From a virus, in the IMG/VR virus record IMGVR_UViG_3300032087_002232, positions 1-23,949 of that record: a stretch of DNA of 23,949 bases; one strand, written 5' to 3'. The notes beneath the pieces were generated by a model that saw nothing but the letters and a program-made list of their open reading frames with translations, was not told where the DNA came from and did not search any database. This document shows, one piece after another, positions 1-8,504 of the stretch. Positions within the stretch are counted from its first letter, which is position 1; every line of letters starts with the position of its first letter. Made by a program: the position numbers and the translations under genes.

Positions 1-2677
1 TTGTCGATTGTGAAATAGTATTGTTGCCTTGACTATCTAGGACACCTTGGGAGACAGCAGCTCCAGCAGTTCCAATACCAAAGTAATTAAACAATGCTTG
101 TCCGTCTTCTTGTACGGATTTTTTCATATCATCTGTAATTTTAATTATAGTGACTGGTATTTCTACCATTCTATCAGGTGCAAATTCGCTATCGATATTT
201 AAATCATCTACAGTGAATTTATCATCATAAACTTTTGCGTTCCATTTCTTACCATATTTTTTTAAGAAACTTGGAATAGCTTTATCGTAAAGTTCTATTT
301 TTCCTTTACCTTTTCCTACAAACTTCTTTTTATCTCCTACCTCAAATTCTAATGTTCTTTCTCCTGAATTTGATTTTTGAGTATTGTTTAAAAAATCTTC
401 TAAGTTATCAAGGTCTTCTGCTTTTATTTTATAGTCTTTTAAACTGTCTCTTAGAATGTTTATATTTGGGTCAGGTAATGAATTTAAAACTGTTCCATCT
501 TTACTTAAAAAATCTAATGTAATTTCATCTGCTGCAACTGGTAAGTCAGGCATAGATTTACCTTCATTTGAAACTTCAACTCTTCTAACCTTAATAGAGT
601 TAATAAAATCTCCTTTTTGACCATATCTGTTTTGAGCTACTTTTCCTCTAGGTATTGCAATTGCGTCAAAGTCATTATCTGCACCGTAACGAATTAATCT
701 TTTCATTACCAATTCGTACCAATTATTTTTAAATGGAAAATCTACAAGTTTTTTTTCATCAAATTTATTTACCGCATTTGAACTTGTAAACATTTCTCGT
801 TTACTTTCTTGAAGAATATCTGATTGCATTTCTTCTACTGTTAAAACTTTTTTACCGTTTAAATCTCTAGTTTTAAATCTGACGTGAGCAATTTCATTAA
901 ATTTATTAAAATGTGGTGATATGTAATCTATTGTTGTTTTTTGTTGAGCTTTAACTTTATTACCTTTTAATGTTCCAAATTCACCTTCTAAAACAACTGG
1001 TGTTGTATTGTTTTTATTTTTAATTTTAAAAACTAATTCTGTATAATCTTTTCCACCTGGAGAAGTGTATTCTTCGTATTTTGGTTTATTGCTCTGCATT
1101 CTACTTTTTCTAATATCTTTTTCTAAGTTATATTTTTCCAATTCTAAATCTGACACTTTCCAAACTTTGTTGCTAAAAGTTAATGTTCCTTTATTCATTC
1201 GATTAAAACTTCTTTGTGTTTGTCGAGTATAGGTGTCATCAAAAACATTAAAAGGTATTGAGTTAAAAATACTAGCGTCTTCAGCGTCTTGGACTATAAC
1301 TTCATCGTAATTAAGATTATTATCTAAAATGGCTCTTTTTTCTTGGGGACTAAACTTTCTACCTAATCTTTCTTCTTGAAATGCAATATACTTATTTTCA
1401 AAAGATATTTTTCTATCAAAAAGATTACCAGATAATTCTTGTCCTTTTCCACCAAATTTAATTTCAGAAATGTCTAAGTTATTATTTGCTAAATGATTTT
1501 TAATTTCATCTTTTGTAACTGTTTTTTTGCTTTGTAAATAATCATCAAGTCCAGTCCATTTTAATTCAGCTTCCTTAATGCCTGGAGTATTTTTTAACTG
1601 ACCTAAAAACTGTGCGCCACTTCCTTTGTTTGGAAGTTTCTCTGCACCTTCTTTAAGCATGGATTTAAAAATCTGTTTTGCAATTCCTGAACCTCCAGCT
1701 ATCTGATTATCTGGTGGGTAATCTGTTTGGACTTGTCCGAACTTTTTTTTTTCGTCTAAGAAGTTATCCTGTTGTTCATTTAACATTGGTTGTTGGGGTT
1801 CTTGCAATGTAGGTTGGTTAGGTTCTTGCAATGTAGGTTGGTTAGGTTCTTGTAGCATTTGTCCTTCAGGATTTACTTTTTCAAGAACTGCTCCAGCTGT
1901 AGCACCGCCACCAGCAGCAATCGCTGCCTGGTCAATTTTTGCACCTTTAGCAATTTTTTTACCGTAACGTAAACCTTCAATCACTTCGTCAAAAGCTTTA
2001 CCAATAAAAGTGTTTTCTAATGCAGCCCACCCCATATTATAAATATCTTCACCTGGTGTGCCTTCTTCTACTTTAAAAACATCTTTAAAATATTTTGCAG
2101 CTTTACTGTCTAAAGTTAATTGGTCTTCTGGTCCTAAAGCTAATGTTCCACCAATACCAAACGCTAACATTATAGCGTAACTTTTTGGAACACCCATTTG
2201 TTTAAATTTTCTATATAACGGATAAACAGCTGAACCTTCTTGAGCGCCATAACTTAATAGCTTTGTTACAAACGGACTATCTTCTTGGTATTTATTTAAA
2301 CCTTCTTTAAATTTATTAATCTTGTCATTAATCGCCGTTAAGTCATCTACCGCATAATCAATACCAGCTTCATCTGCAATAAATCTTCCAAGCTGTATTC
2401 CTTTTTGAGTAACGTTTGCTCCTGCTCTTGTAATTCCTATTAATGTATCTGCTGGAATAGATGCAATGAAATCAACAGTATCTTTAATAAAAGAATTTAG
2501 CTCATTACCTTTTATTGTTCTATCAATTACTCCTGCATCGTTATCAGGTTGTTCACCCATAAATTCAGCAGTATCCATATTATTACGAACTAAAGTTTCG
2601 TAACCTCTTGATTGTCTTTTGTTATCAGCTTCAATGCTTGGATATACAGCTTCAAAAATATTATAATTTTCTTCCAT
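1..2677 (-). CDS. Large polyvalent phage protein, 3' end beyond window
   Basis: The frame opens with ATG at 2677 (TAATG overlap with the gene upstream) and stays open to the left edge: 892 codons without a stop, so the C-terminus is missing. Residues about 335-425 carry the pattern of phage large polyvalent proteins (KLPNKGSGAQFLGQLKN, then ELKWTGLDDYL). Residues about 595-690 continue it: HVRFKTRD, TVEEMQSD, a WYELVMKRLIRYGAD stretch and RGKVAQNRYGQKG. Residues 276-300 are a QEPNQPTL repeat. Two hydrophobic or Gly/Ala-rich stretches lie near 168-181 and 251-264. Its place at the end of the internal-protein cluster suggests a virion protein delivered with the DNA, like the large T7 core proteins, but no peptidase or lytic motif was recognised. 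The family resemblance is fairly safe; the function is unknown. Confidence 0.8.
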   Translation of the reverse strand, partial: MEENYNIFEAVYPSIEADNKRQSRGYETLVRNNMDTAEFMGEQPDNDAGVIDRTIKGNELNSFIKDTVDFIASIPADTLIGITRAGANVTQKGIQLGRFIADEAGIDYAVDDLTAINDKINKFKEGLNKYQEDSPFVTKLLSYGAQEGSAVYPLYRKFKQMGVPKSYAIMLAFGIGGTLALGPEDQLTLDSKAAKYFKDVFKVEEGTPGEDIYNMGWAALENTFIGKAFDEVIEGLRYGKKIAKGAKIDQAAIAAGGGATAGAVLEKVNPEGQMLQEPNQPTLQEPNQPTLQEPQQPMLNEQQDNFLDEKKKFGQVQTDYPPDNQIAGGSGIAKQIFKSMLKEGAEKLPNKGSGAQFLGQLKNTPGIKEAELKWTGLDDYLQSKKTVTKDEIKNHLANNNLDISEIKFGGKGQELSGNLFDRKISFENKYIAFQEERLGRKFSPQEKRAILDNNLNYDEVIVQDAEDASIFNSIPFNVFDDTYTRQTQRSFNRMNKGTLTFSNKVWKVSDLELEKYNLEKDIRKSRMQSNKPKYEEYTSPGGKDYTELVFKIKNKNNTTPVVLEGEFGTLKGNKVKAQQKTTIDYISPHFNKFNEIAHVRFKTRDLNGKKVLTVEEMQSDILQESKREMFTSSNAVNKFDEKKLVDFPFKNNWYELVMKRLIRYGADNDFDAIAIPRGKVAQNRYGQKGDFINSIKVRRVEVSNEGKSMPDLPVAADEITLDFLSKDGTVLNSLPDPNINILRDSLKDYKIKAEDLDNLEDFLNNTQKSNSGERTLEFEVGDKKKFVGKGKGKIELYDKAIPSFLKKYGKKWNAKVYDDKFTVDDLNIDSEFAPDRMVEIPVTIIKITDDMKKSVQEDGQALFNYFGIGTAGAAVSQGVLDSQGNNTISQST
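1801..1848 (-). repeat. 24-bp tandem repeat inside the polyvalent gene
   Basis: Two exact 24-base units (1801-1824 and 1825-1848) lie head to tail, with a decayed third copy on the left (about 1784-1800) and the start of another on the right (1849 on). They encode QEPNQPTL units in a Pro/Gln-rich linker between the N-terminal region and the polyvalent domains. Exact DNA identity suggests recent slippage; copy number may vary between relatives. Confidence 0.85.
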
Positions 2678-4335
2678 TATTTTTTATCGTCTATTCGTTT
2701 TTGTTTCATAAGATTTTCAAAACTAAACTCGGTACTATCAGGTGATTTAAATACATATTCTTCATCACCTAATTTTTTTCTAATGTCGTAAATATCTTCC
2801 ATCATATCGAGACGTTGTAAATCAATGAATAAAGCTTCTTTACTTAACTCACCTTTTTTTACTCGGTTTGCTAAATCGTCTCTTGCCATATCAAAAACAT
2901 TTTTACCTGGGTTATCAGCCACCATTTGTTTTAAATCTGTAAATTGATAATTAAATGGTTTTACCTGGTTAGATAAAACTGAAGGAACTTTATCTTTAAA
3001 ATTTTGTATTGTTTTTAAATAAGCTGTTTCTGCATTACCAGTTTCTGCAAAATGTCTGTTATAAATAATTTCAGCTTGTTGCGTATTAAGTTTATCTTCT
3101 GTTGTGATACCACCACCGCCAGTAAATATATCCATCGCTCCGCCAATATCACCCATATTGATTTTTAAAGTTTTTAAATAATTTTTATAATCATTATGTT
3201 TTTTTGGGTCAGATTTAACTTGAGCTAAAACTTTATTGATTGTTGTAATGTCAGTTAAATTTACATCTTTTAAAACTTCTTTAGCTGTAGAATTATAATT
3301 TTGTAACTCGTCTATTTCTTGAACGGTTTCAGCAATAACAATTTGATTATTAATTAAAGTAATTAAATCTGCGTCACTGGTTTTGTTTGGGTTTGTATAT
3401 AAATCAATTAATGCTTCGTATTGTGCGCTGTTAATTTTATCTTCTTGATAATAATCGTAAATGTCATCTAATGATGGAACTTTTGCTAATAACTCTGCAT
3501 TACTTTTATCGCCTTGTGAAAGAACAATTCTGTTTGCAATATCCGTAAAGTTAAAAACTTGTTGGTTAATTTCGTTTTGTTCTCTTTGAATAAGTAAATT
3601 ACTATTTTTAACATTTTGACTAATCAAAGCATTTTTTGCTTGCTGGTAAATTTTAGAACCTTCTTGTTCTCCAAACTTTTTATAAAGCTCAACTTCATTT
3701 AAATATTTAGTTGGATTATTTTTAGTATCAAATTTGACCTGGAGTTTTTTTGCTAAAGCATAAGTGTCATTTTTTGTTTCATTAAAATCAGAAAAATATT
3801 TTGCGTTATTAGGATTGTTAAAATAGCTTTTTAAATTATTTGATGCTGCCGCTCTAACCATTGCGTCATTACTAGATAAATCAACTGCCCAGCCATTTAA
3901 TTTTTTCTTTTGTGTATCCTGGGTGTCTGCAAATAACTTAGAAGCTGAATTTTTAAATACAGTTCCTGAAACTTGAATTTTATATTTATTAGACCAATCT
4001 TTAATTAATTTTTTAACACCGCTATTTTCTTTAGTTAAATCAATAGAATTAAAAGCTAAATCTAAGTTCTTTTCTACCTCATTAATATTGGGATTGTTTT
4101 TACTATTTACAATAACACTATTAATTTTCTTTTTAGCATCAATAATAATTTCTGTTGCTCTGTTATCGTCAATCGTATCTTTATTATTTTTATTATAATC
4201 AGCGATAGCTTTGGTAATAGATTTAACACCTTCAGATGCTGTTTGTGCTAAACCAATAGGAACAGCTAAACCTTTTACTTGAGGAATGTTTCCTTGATTT
4301 AACTTAGCTTGTGATTGATAAATTTTTAATGCCAT
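2677..4335 (-). CDS. Putative internal virion/ejection protein, 552 aa
   Basis: A 552-aa protein rich in Asn, Lys and Asp, with long predicted helical stretches and no Cys, signal peptide or membrane segment. A short glycine cluster (DIFTGGGGITTEDK, about residues 400-413) breaks the helical pattern. No catalytic motif was recognised. It sits between the gp14-like small protein and the giant polyvalent protein, the place T7-type phages use for core proteins that are ejected with the DNA (gp14, gp15, gp16). The role is inferred from position. It starts 2 bases after the upstream stop with no Shine-Dalgarno sequence, so it is probably translationally coupled, and its stop overlaps the next start (TAATG). 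Confidence 0.7.
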   Translation of the reverse strand: MALKIYQSQAKLNQGNIPQVKGLAVPIGLAQTASEGVKSITKAIADYNKNNKDTIDDNRATEIIIDAKKKINSVIVNSKNNPNINEVEKNLDLAFNSIDLTKENSGVKKLIKDWSNKYKIQVSGTVFKNSASKLFADTQDTQKKKLNGWAVDLSSNDAMVRAAASNNLKSYFNNPNNAKYFSDFNETKNDTYALAKKLQVKFDTKNNPTKYLNEVELYKKFGEQEGSKIYQQAKNALISQNVKNSNLLIQREQNEINQQVFNFTDIANRIVLSQGDKSNAELLAKVPSLDDIYDYYQEDKINSAQYEALIDLYTNPNKTSDADLITLINNQIVIAETVQEIDELQNYNSTAKEVLKDVNLTDITTINKVLAQVKSDPKKHNDYKNYLKTLKINMGDIGGAMDIFTGGGGITTEDKLNTQQAEIIYNRHFAETGNAETAYLKTIQNFKDKVPSVLSNQVKPFNYQFTDLKQMVADNPGKNVFDMARDDLANRVKKGELSKEALFIDLQRLDMMEDIYDIRKKLGDEEYVFKSPDSTEFSFENLMKQKRIDDKK

Positions 4336-4337
4336 AA

Positions 4338-4799
4338 CTATACCGTTAAAATACTTTGACCTGGTTGACTGCCTTGAATTGCTTTTCCAATTGCTTTTGC
4401 GTATTCACTTCTTGCAACGAGCTGACCTTTGTAAAGTTCTGATTTACCTTTAGCTGAAGTTAATAATGACTGATTAATTTGGTCTGTATAATTAACTGTC
4501 TCATTATAATCAGATATTGCTAAATCTGTTGCTTGGTTTACCTGAAATTCTAATGCAGCAAGAAACGGTGTTGTGCCTTCTCTAAATTCTGCACCACTAT
4601 TTAATAAACCTACATAAAAATCTGAATATTGTGCGTCTTGTTGTTTAACTAATCTGGGTCTATCTAAATCGTTGTAAGCTTTTCTATTTCTTTCAGCGAC
4701 TGCTTTTTCATAAGCAGCCTGTTGCTGATAAACTGCATTGTTATACTTACCTATTTTCTTAGCAGCATCTGCTGCAAATATATTACCTATTATACTCAT
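4338..4799 (-). CDS. Putative internal virion protein (T7 gp14 position), 153 aa
   Basis: The protein starts MSIIGNIFAADAAKK and is mostly helical and rich in Ala, Gln and Tyr (AVYQQQAAYEKAVAERNRKAYND), like small podovirus internal core proteins of the gp14 type. I prefer the ATG at 4799; an in-frame ATG at 4832 would add an 11-residue tail (MVLTITRWQKF) and lengthen the overlap with the gp13-like gene. Neither start has a good Shine-Dalgarno sequence, so coupling to the upstream gene is likely. There is no sequence motif that proves the role; order (gp12, gp13-like, this gene) and composition support it. Confidence 0.65.
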   Translation of the reverse strand: MSIIGNIFAADAAKKIGKYNNAVYQQQAAYEKAVAERNRKAYNDLDRPRLVKQQDAQYSDFYVGLLNSGAEFREGTTPFLAALEFQVNQATDLAISDYNETVNYTDQINQSLLTSAKGKSELYKGQLVARSEYAKAIGKAIQGSQPGQSILTV

Positions 4800-5244
4800 A
4801 AATTTTTGCCATCTTGTAATAGTTAGAACCATCAGGACCGTACTTCATCATTAGTCCTTCTTTTTTTAAACCGAGCCATTTTGCAAATCTTACTCCGACT
4901 TCAAAGTCTGCTCTGACTGCGGTTTGTAATCTCCAAATTTTATTATTCGTGCAAATGTAATCTGTTCTTTCTTTTATCGCTTTACACGCTGATAAACTGA
5001 AATCAAAAATTCTCCGACTTGAAAGAACCCAACCTTCAGCAACACCAGTCCAAAGAGGATACACCCCACCAGCACAAACCAACTTATTATCAGCCAATAA
5101 ACTGAATGACATACCAGGCTGTGAAAAGTCCAATCTTTCTTCATAAGCTTTTGCGTCCACTGAAACCTTGTCATCATTCATTCCGTATCTTAAAATTTCT
5201 GTAGCGTGCCAAGGCTTGTAAGGAACAACTTCAAGCTTAGCCAT
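4783..5244 (-). CDS. Internal virion protein A, gp13/GNAT-like, 153 aa
   Basis: A 153-aa protein with an acetyltransferase-like (GNAT) fold pattern: an N-terminal PYKPWHATEI strand-helix, a central CAGGVYPLWTGVAEGWVLSS strand pair, then RLQTAVRADFEVGVRFAKWLGLKKEGLMMKYGPDG, the typical C-terminal block of T7 gp13-family internal proteins. In T7 gp13 is needed for particle assembly or infectivity but is not known as an enzyme, and a clear acetyl-CoA loop (Q/RxxGxG/A) is absent here. It overlaps the tail tubular B gene by 8 bases and the next gene by 17, in the same order as T7 (12, 13, 14). Confidence 0.8.
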   Translation of the reverse strand: MAKLEVVPYKPWHATEILRYGMNDDKVSVDAKAYEERLDFSQPGMSFSLLADNKLVCAGGVYPLWTGVAEGWVLSSRRIFDFSLSACKAIKERTDYICTNNKIWRLQTAVRADFEVGVRFAKWLGLKKEGLMMKYGPDGSNYYKMAKIYEYNR

Positions 5245-7231
5245 CGCTCGTTACCACCGTTGGATAAATTGCTAATACAGAACACGGTAACGGTTGGTCT
5301 TGTTTTACAAAAATAAAACCATCGCTGTTGTAATCGTCTCTAAATTCAATTTCTTTATCTCCAGCAATTAAAGTTGATACAGGAGTGTCCATTGGGTCAG
5401 AAGAACTTCTAAATGGAACAGTTTCTAAATTTGTTAGACTTGGGCCAACTTTAACACCAACTGTTTCGAATAATCTTAAAACTACCTTGCTAATACGTTT
5501 AGTTTTACCTTGTGAAGTTCCTTCAGCAGCTCCACCTTCAATTCTCATGGTTTGTAGAACACTGTCATACTTTAAACCCACGACTGCTTTTTCAGTTGAC
5601 CTATCTAAAGTTATAGAACCTGAGCTTACGACTTTATCTGCGTGTGTTGAGCCATCTGCTAATACAGAAACAGTTTGTCCTTCCAGGTGGTCTAATCCTG
5701 ATAATGAAGTTGTTGCAGAACCATCATAAGTTAAATGGCTATCTAAAAATTTAAAATCAGTTGCAGTGGTTTCGTCAAAATCAAAAGGTGCAAAACACTC
5801 AATGTATCTCTTAGTGTTTCCATTAACCGTTCTCTTAACAATCACCCATAATTCATCTTCAGTTAAACTTCCTGAGATTGATGCAACACTTTCACAAACA
5901 GCGTCACCGCTTCCAAAAGAGCCACCGAATATATGTCTATGCCAGGCAACAACATTTTCTGAACGTTGATAAGTTAATCCTGATAAAACTCCATCGTCTC
6001 TGACACACCAAATAATGCTATCTGGTTCTTGCTGATAAACCATTTCATTAATTCCTGATGTCGTAACAGCGTCATTTAAAATAGTTAAATCTGGTGCAAC
6101 GTAACCGTCCACATCAAAGTTATAAGCAAGTTCTCTAATTTTACGTTTAGCTTTTTGTAAAAAGACAACTGCGTTTCCTACCGTCAGAGCATCAACATTT
6201 GCAGAACCAAAAGAACTTTGTCTTTTAATGGTAATGTTAGTCGGTGTAATCGCAGCATCTGTTCCATCTGCCGATACTGTAAATTCACCGCCAGTCGTTC
6301 CAATAATTAAAGTTCTTTGAGCTTTTAAATATCTGATTGCATTAACCTGGTTAGAAGCAATGGTATAAACCATAGCATCATCTGCATTTGTACCAGTTGT
6401 CATATTTTCATAATCACCTGATTTAGAAAAATATAATGTTTGTGGCTCAGACGTTGTGCCAGCAAAAACTAATCGTTGTTCAAAGAAAGATACTGAACTT
6501 GGGTGTCCTGTCGTATCTGAAAATGCTCCAAGCTTCCATTCCGTAGTTGCAGTCGTAGCATCAAAATCATCTTTAATATCTATGGTTACATTTTGTGCAT
6601 CTGTAAATGTAACAATCTTTGCATAACCGTTTGCAAAATTAATTAATCTTCCAACATCAGTTGATGCAAAAGTATTTGCAGAAGCGGTTAATGAAATTCC
6701 TGTTCCTGTTGTTGCTCCAGGTGTCATTGTAGTTGATGTGGTGTTTGGAGCTAAATACGGTCCATCAGTAAATTCAACTTCATCAAGTGACCAGGCTGTA
6801 TGACCTGTTCTTGAGAGTTTCATTGTTTCATGGTTGGGGTGTGTGATGTACATAACATCAGCAGATTGCGCCCACTTAATTTCAAATAACTCTGCTTCTA
6901 AATATGGAGAAGATATTTCATACGCTACTCCACTAGATAAAATTTGTCCTTTGTCTTTATAAAAACGAATGTAAGTATTTCCAAATTCTAAAATATAAGT
7001 TTGTGTCGTTGAAAACTCAAAAGGTATTAGTCTTGTTTTTTTAGAACTATCTTTAACTTCAGAAATAAATTGTGTTCCTACTCTTCGAGTTGCTGCTCCT
7101 TGTGGGTGAATAAGAAAATTTTCTAAAGTTTTTGTTGCTGTAGAATATTTATCAAAGTCTGTTCTGCCATCAAGTTTAGCACCAAACTCACCACTAACAA
7201 AAGATGTTAAAGCTAATGTTGTTCTTGGCAT
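5237..7231 (-). CDS. Tail tubular protein B (nozzle), 664 aa
   Basis: The N-terminus shows the hallmark of podovirus tail tubular protein B: SGEFGAKLDGRTDFDKYSTATKTLENFLIHPQGAATRRVGTQF, followed by RLIPFEFSTTQTYILEFGNTYIRFYKD (residues about 12-91). Later blocks such as HPSSVSFFEQRLVFAGT and DSIIWCVRDDGVLSGLTYQRSENVVAWHRH are also typical of this nozzle protein, which forms the beta-propeller channel below the gp11 ring. The length is within the family range. It is preceded by GAGG and overlaps the tail tubular A stop (TAATG at 7231), so the two are co-translated in fixed ratio. Confidence 0.96.
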   Translation of the reverse strand: MPRTTLALTSFVSGEFGAKLDGRTDFDKYSTATKTLENFLIHPQGAATRRVGTQFISEVKDSSKKTRLIPFEFSTTQTYILEFGNTYIRFYKDKGQILSSGVAYEISSPYLEAELFEIKWAQSADVMYITHPNHETMKLSRTGHTAWSLDEVEFTDGPYLAPNTTSTTMTPGATTGTGISLTASANTFASTDVGRLINFANGYAKIVTFTDAQNVTIDIKDDFDATTATTEWKLGAFSDTTGHPSSVSFFEQRLVFAGTTSEPQTLYFSKSGDYENMTTGTNADDAMVYTIASNQVNAIRYLKAQRTLIIGTTGGEFTVSADGTDAAITPTNITIKRQSSFGSANVDALTVGNAVVFLQKAKRKIRELAYNFDVDGYVAPDLTILNDAVTTSGINEMVYQQEPDSIIWCVRDDGVLSGLTYQRSENVVAWHRHIFGGSFGSGDAVCESVASISGSLTEDELWVIVKRTVNGNTKRYIECFAPFDFDETTATDFKFLDSHLTYDGSATTSLSGLDHLEGQTVSVLADGSTHADKVVSSGSITLDRSTEKAVVGLKYDSVLQTMRIEGGAAEGTSQGKTKRISKVVLRLFETVGVKVGPSLTNLETVPFRSSSDPMDTPVSTLIAGDKEIEFRDDYNSDGFIFVKQDQPLPCSVLAIYPTVVTSDG

Positions 7232-7809
7232 TATAACCTCGCATCAGTAAATTCGTTGCTTTCAATCGTTCCTAAAGAATTTTCTGTTGCATCTATAAAT
7301 CTTGCTTCTCTTAATCTTTCGTCAGCTGTTTCTAAATAATTCTTAGCAAGTGTTGCATTATTAGTAATCGCATAAGCAATGTCAGCTGCTAATGCTGAAC
7401 TAATCGCTTCTTGTAAATACGCATCATATTCATTTGGGTCTGTAACTAATGCAATGTAAACTAAATAAACTGTGCCTTCGTCTGTTTTAACTTTTCTTCC
7501 TTCAACTTTATAATCTAGGTCACTTACAATACTATCAGTTGTTCCATTGTGTATTTTTAAAACTCTTAAACAATCTGAAGGTAAGGTGAATTGATTTGTA
7601 TATCCAACAACTGGTGCGTCAGCGTCTTCTGCTAATTGAACTCTTTTTGTTAAACAGTTCCAGGCATGAGACCTAAATATTCTATTTCTTATTGGTTCAT
7701 ATCTTTGGTTACATAGTCTCGCATTTTTACTATCATCAGTTAATGCAGTAATTGTACTAGCTCCCAAAAGATTTAATGCACTGTTACATAAATCTACTAC
7801 GCTTGCCAT
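7231..7809 (-). CDS. Tail tubular protein A (gatekeeper), 192 aa
   Basis: The sequence matches the T7 gp11-type adaptor that bridges portal and nozzle: VDLCNSALNLLGASTITALTDDSKNARLCNQRYEPIRNRIFRSHAWNCLTKRVQLA at residues 4-59, then a YTNQFTLPSDCLRVLKI block and a C-terminal helical region (EAISSALAADIAYAITNN). The length (about 190 aa) is normal. A GGAGA Shine-Dalgarno sequence lies upstream of ATG 7809. The start overlaps the small exported protein gene by 13 bases and the stop overlaps the tail tubular B start. Confidence 0.96.
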   Translation of the reverse strand: MASVVDLCNSALNLLGASTITALTDDSKNARLCNQRYEPIRNRIFRSHAWNCLTKRVQLAEDADAPVVGYTNQFTLPSDCLRVLKIHNGTTDSIVSDLDYKVEGRKVKTDEGTVYLVYIALVTDPNEYDAYLQEAISSALAADIAYAITNNATLAKNYLETADERLREARFIDATENSLGTIESNEFTDARL

Positions 7810-8012
7810 TTTTCTATCTCCTTACAAGTTACAAATACCTTTGCAGGTAAATTCTTTTTTTCAAATTCTGTAATAATTTTTTTTAATGTCTTCGTTGCTT
7901 CTTCTTTGCAGATGTTTAAAGTTTTAAACTCTCTTGGTTTCTCTTCGTGAAATTCAATACAATTTTCAAAAACAGGCGAACACGCCATAAACAACATAAT
8001 AAATATTTTCAT
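7797..8012 (-). CDS. Small exported or membrane-anchored protein, 71 aa
   Basis: The protein begins MKIFIMLFMACSPVF, a short basic start followed by a hydrophobic core with Cys at residue 11, so it may be exported, possibly as a lipoprotein, although the lipobox-like FMAC is imperfect. The mature part is charged, with two further Cys (CKEEATKT and TCKEIEKW) that could form a disulfide. I chose the ATG at 8012; an in-frame ATG at 8051 falls inside a strong stem-loop and would bury the signal in the protein. The gene lies between head and tail genes. The function is not recognised. Confidence 0.6.
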   Translation of the reverse strand: MKIFIMLFMACSPVFENCIEFHEEKPREFKTLNICKEEATKTLKKIITEFEKKNLPAKVFVTCKEIEKWQA

Positions 8013-8020
8013 TAGATTAA

Positions 8021-8055
8021 GAGGCTGGCAGCGCATCACGCTAACCGCCAACCTC
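8021..8055 (-). promoter_or_regulatory. Strong stem-loop between capsid-associated and tail genes
   Basis: GAGGCTGGC (8021-8029) pairs with GCCAACCTC (8047-8055), 9 base pairs including one wobble in the RNA, and an inner AGCG/CGCT stem (8030-8033 with 8039-8042) closes on a 5-base loop. In the minus-strand transcript it follows the 140-aa protein gene directly. There is no U-run after it (TTAATCTA), so it is not a canonical terminator. It could act as a processing site, an mRNA stabiliser or a partial attenuator lowering tail gene expression relative to capsid. Confidence 0.6.
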
Positions 8056-8066
8056 GTAAGAGTTAA

Positions 8067-8489
8067 CTATTCAACAGAGTAGATAACAGCAACTTTGATT
8101 GTGCCTGTTGCAGTACCGCCACCAGTTGTGATTAACACATCTGTTTCAGCAGTTTGCTCGTAAGCAAAACCATCGATTGCGCCATCTTCCGACATAACTA
8201 CTTTGCCAGCAGTCGCAGCAGCAGTTGCAGTAATATATCTATCTGCATCTGCACTATCGCCTACAGCTAAAGTAACGCCAGAACCTAACGCATCGTGATG
8301 TATAACAACGTCATACACAGTTGCGCCTTTTGGTAATCTAGCGACTGAAATGTCAGAGCCTGAAGCTAAAGAAGAAGCTTCATACGTATCATAAGTCACT
8401 CTTAATTTTCCATATGCTTCTTTACTTGCAGTGTTCACTACAGGTGTAGAAGTAATATTGGTAAAATTAACGCCTTTTACTGATGCCAT
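8067..8489 (-). CDS. Capsid-associated (decoration-like) protein, 140 aa
   Basis: A 140-aa protein rich in Ala, Thr, Val and Gly, predicted almost entirely beta: KLRVTYDTYEAS, SVARLPKGATVYDVVIHHDALGSGVTLAVGD, then TDVLITTGGGTATGTIKVAVIYSVE. No Cys, Trp or signal. Such proteins commonly lie directly downstream of the capsid gene in marine podoviruses and are thought to bind the capsid surface or vertices, but I do not recognise a named family. The strong Shine-Dalgarno (AGGAGG before ATG 8489) and position 15 bases after the capsid stop suggest high expression together with the capsid protein. A strong stem-loop follows it. Confidence 0.7.
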   Translation of the reverse strand: MASVKGVNFTNITSTPVVNTASKEAYGKLRVTYDTYEASSLASGSDISVARLPKGATVYDVVIHHDALGSGVTLAVGDSADADRYITATAAATAGKVVMSEDGAIDGFAYEQTAETDVLITTGGGTATGTIKVAVIYSVE

Positions 8490-8504
8490 AATTTTAGCCT
8501 CCTA

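Noticed and set aside
5385-5729. A 114-codon plus-strand frame inside tail tubular B
   Set aside because: It lies wholly antisense to a well-supported gene, has no protein-like domain and no ribosome binding site.
8013-8051. Longer start (8051) for the small exported protein
   Set aside because: The added codons fall in the stem-loop and would hide the signal-like N-terminus.
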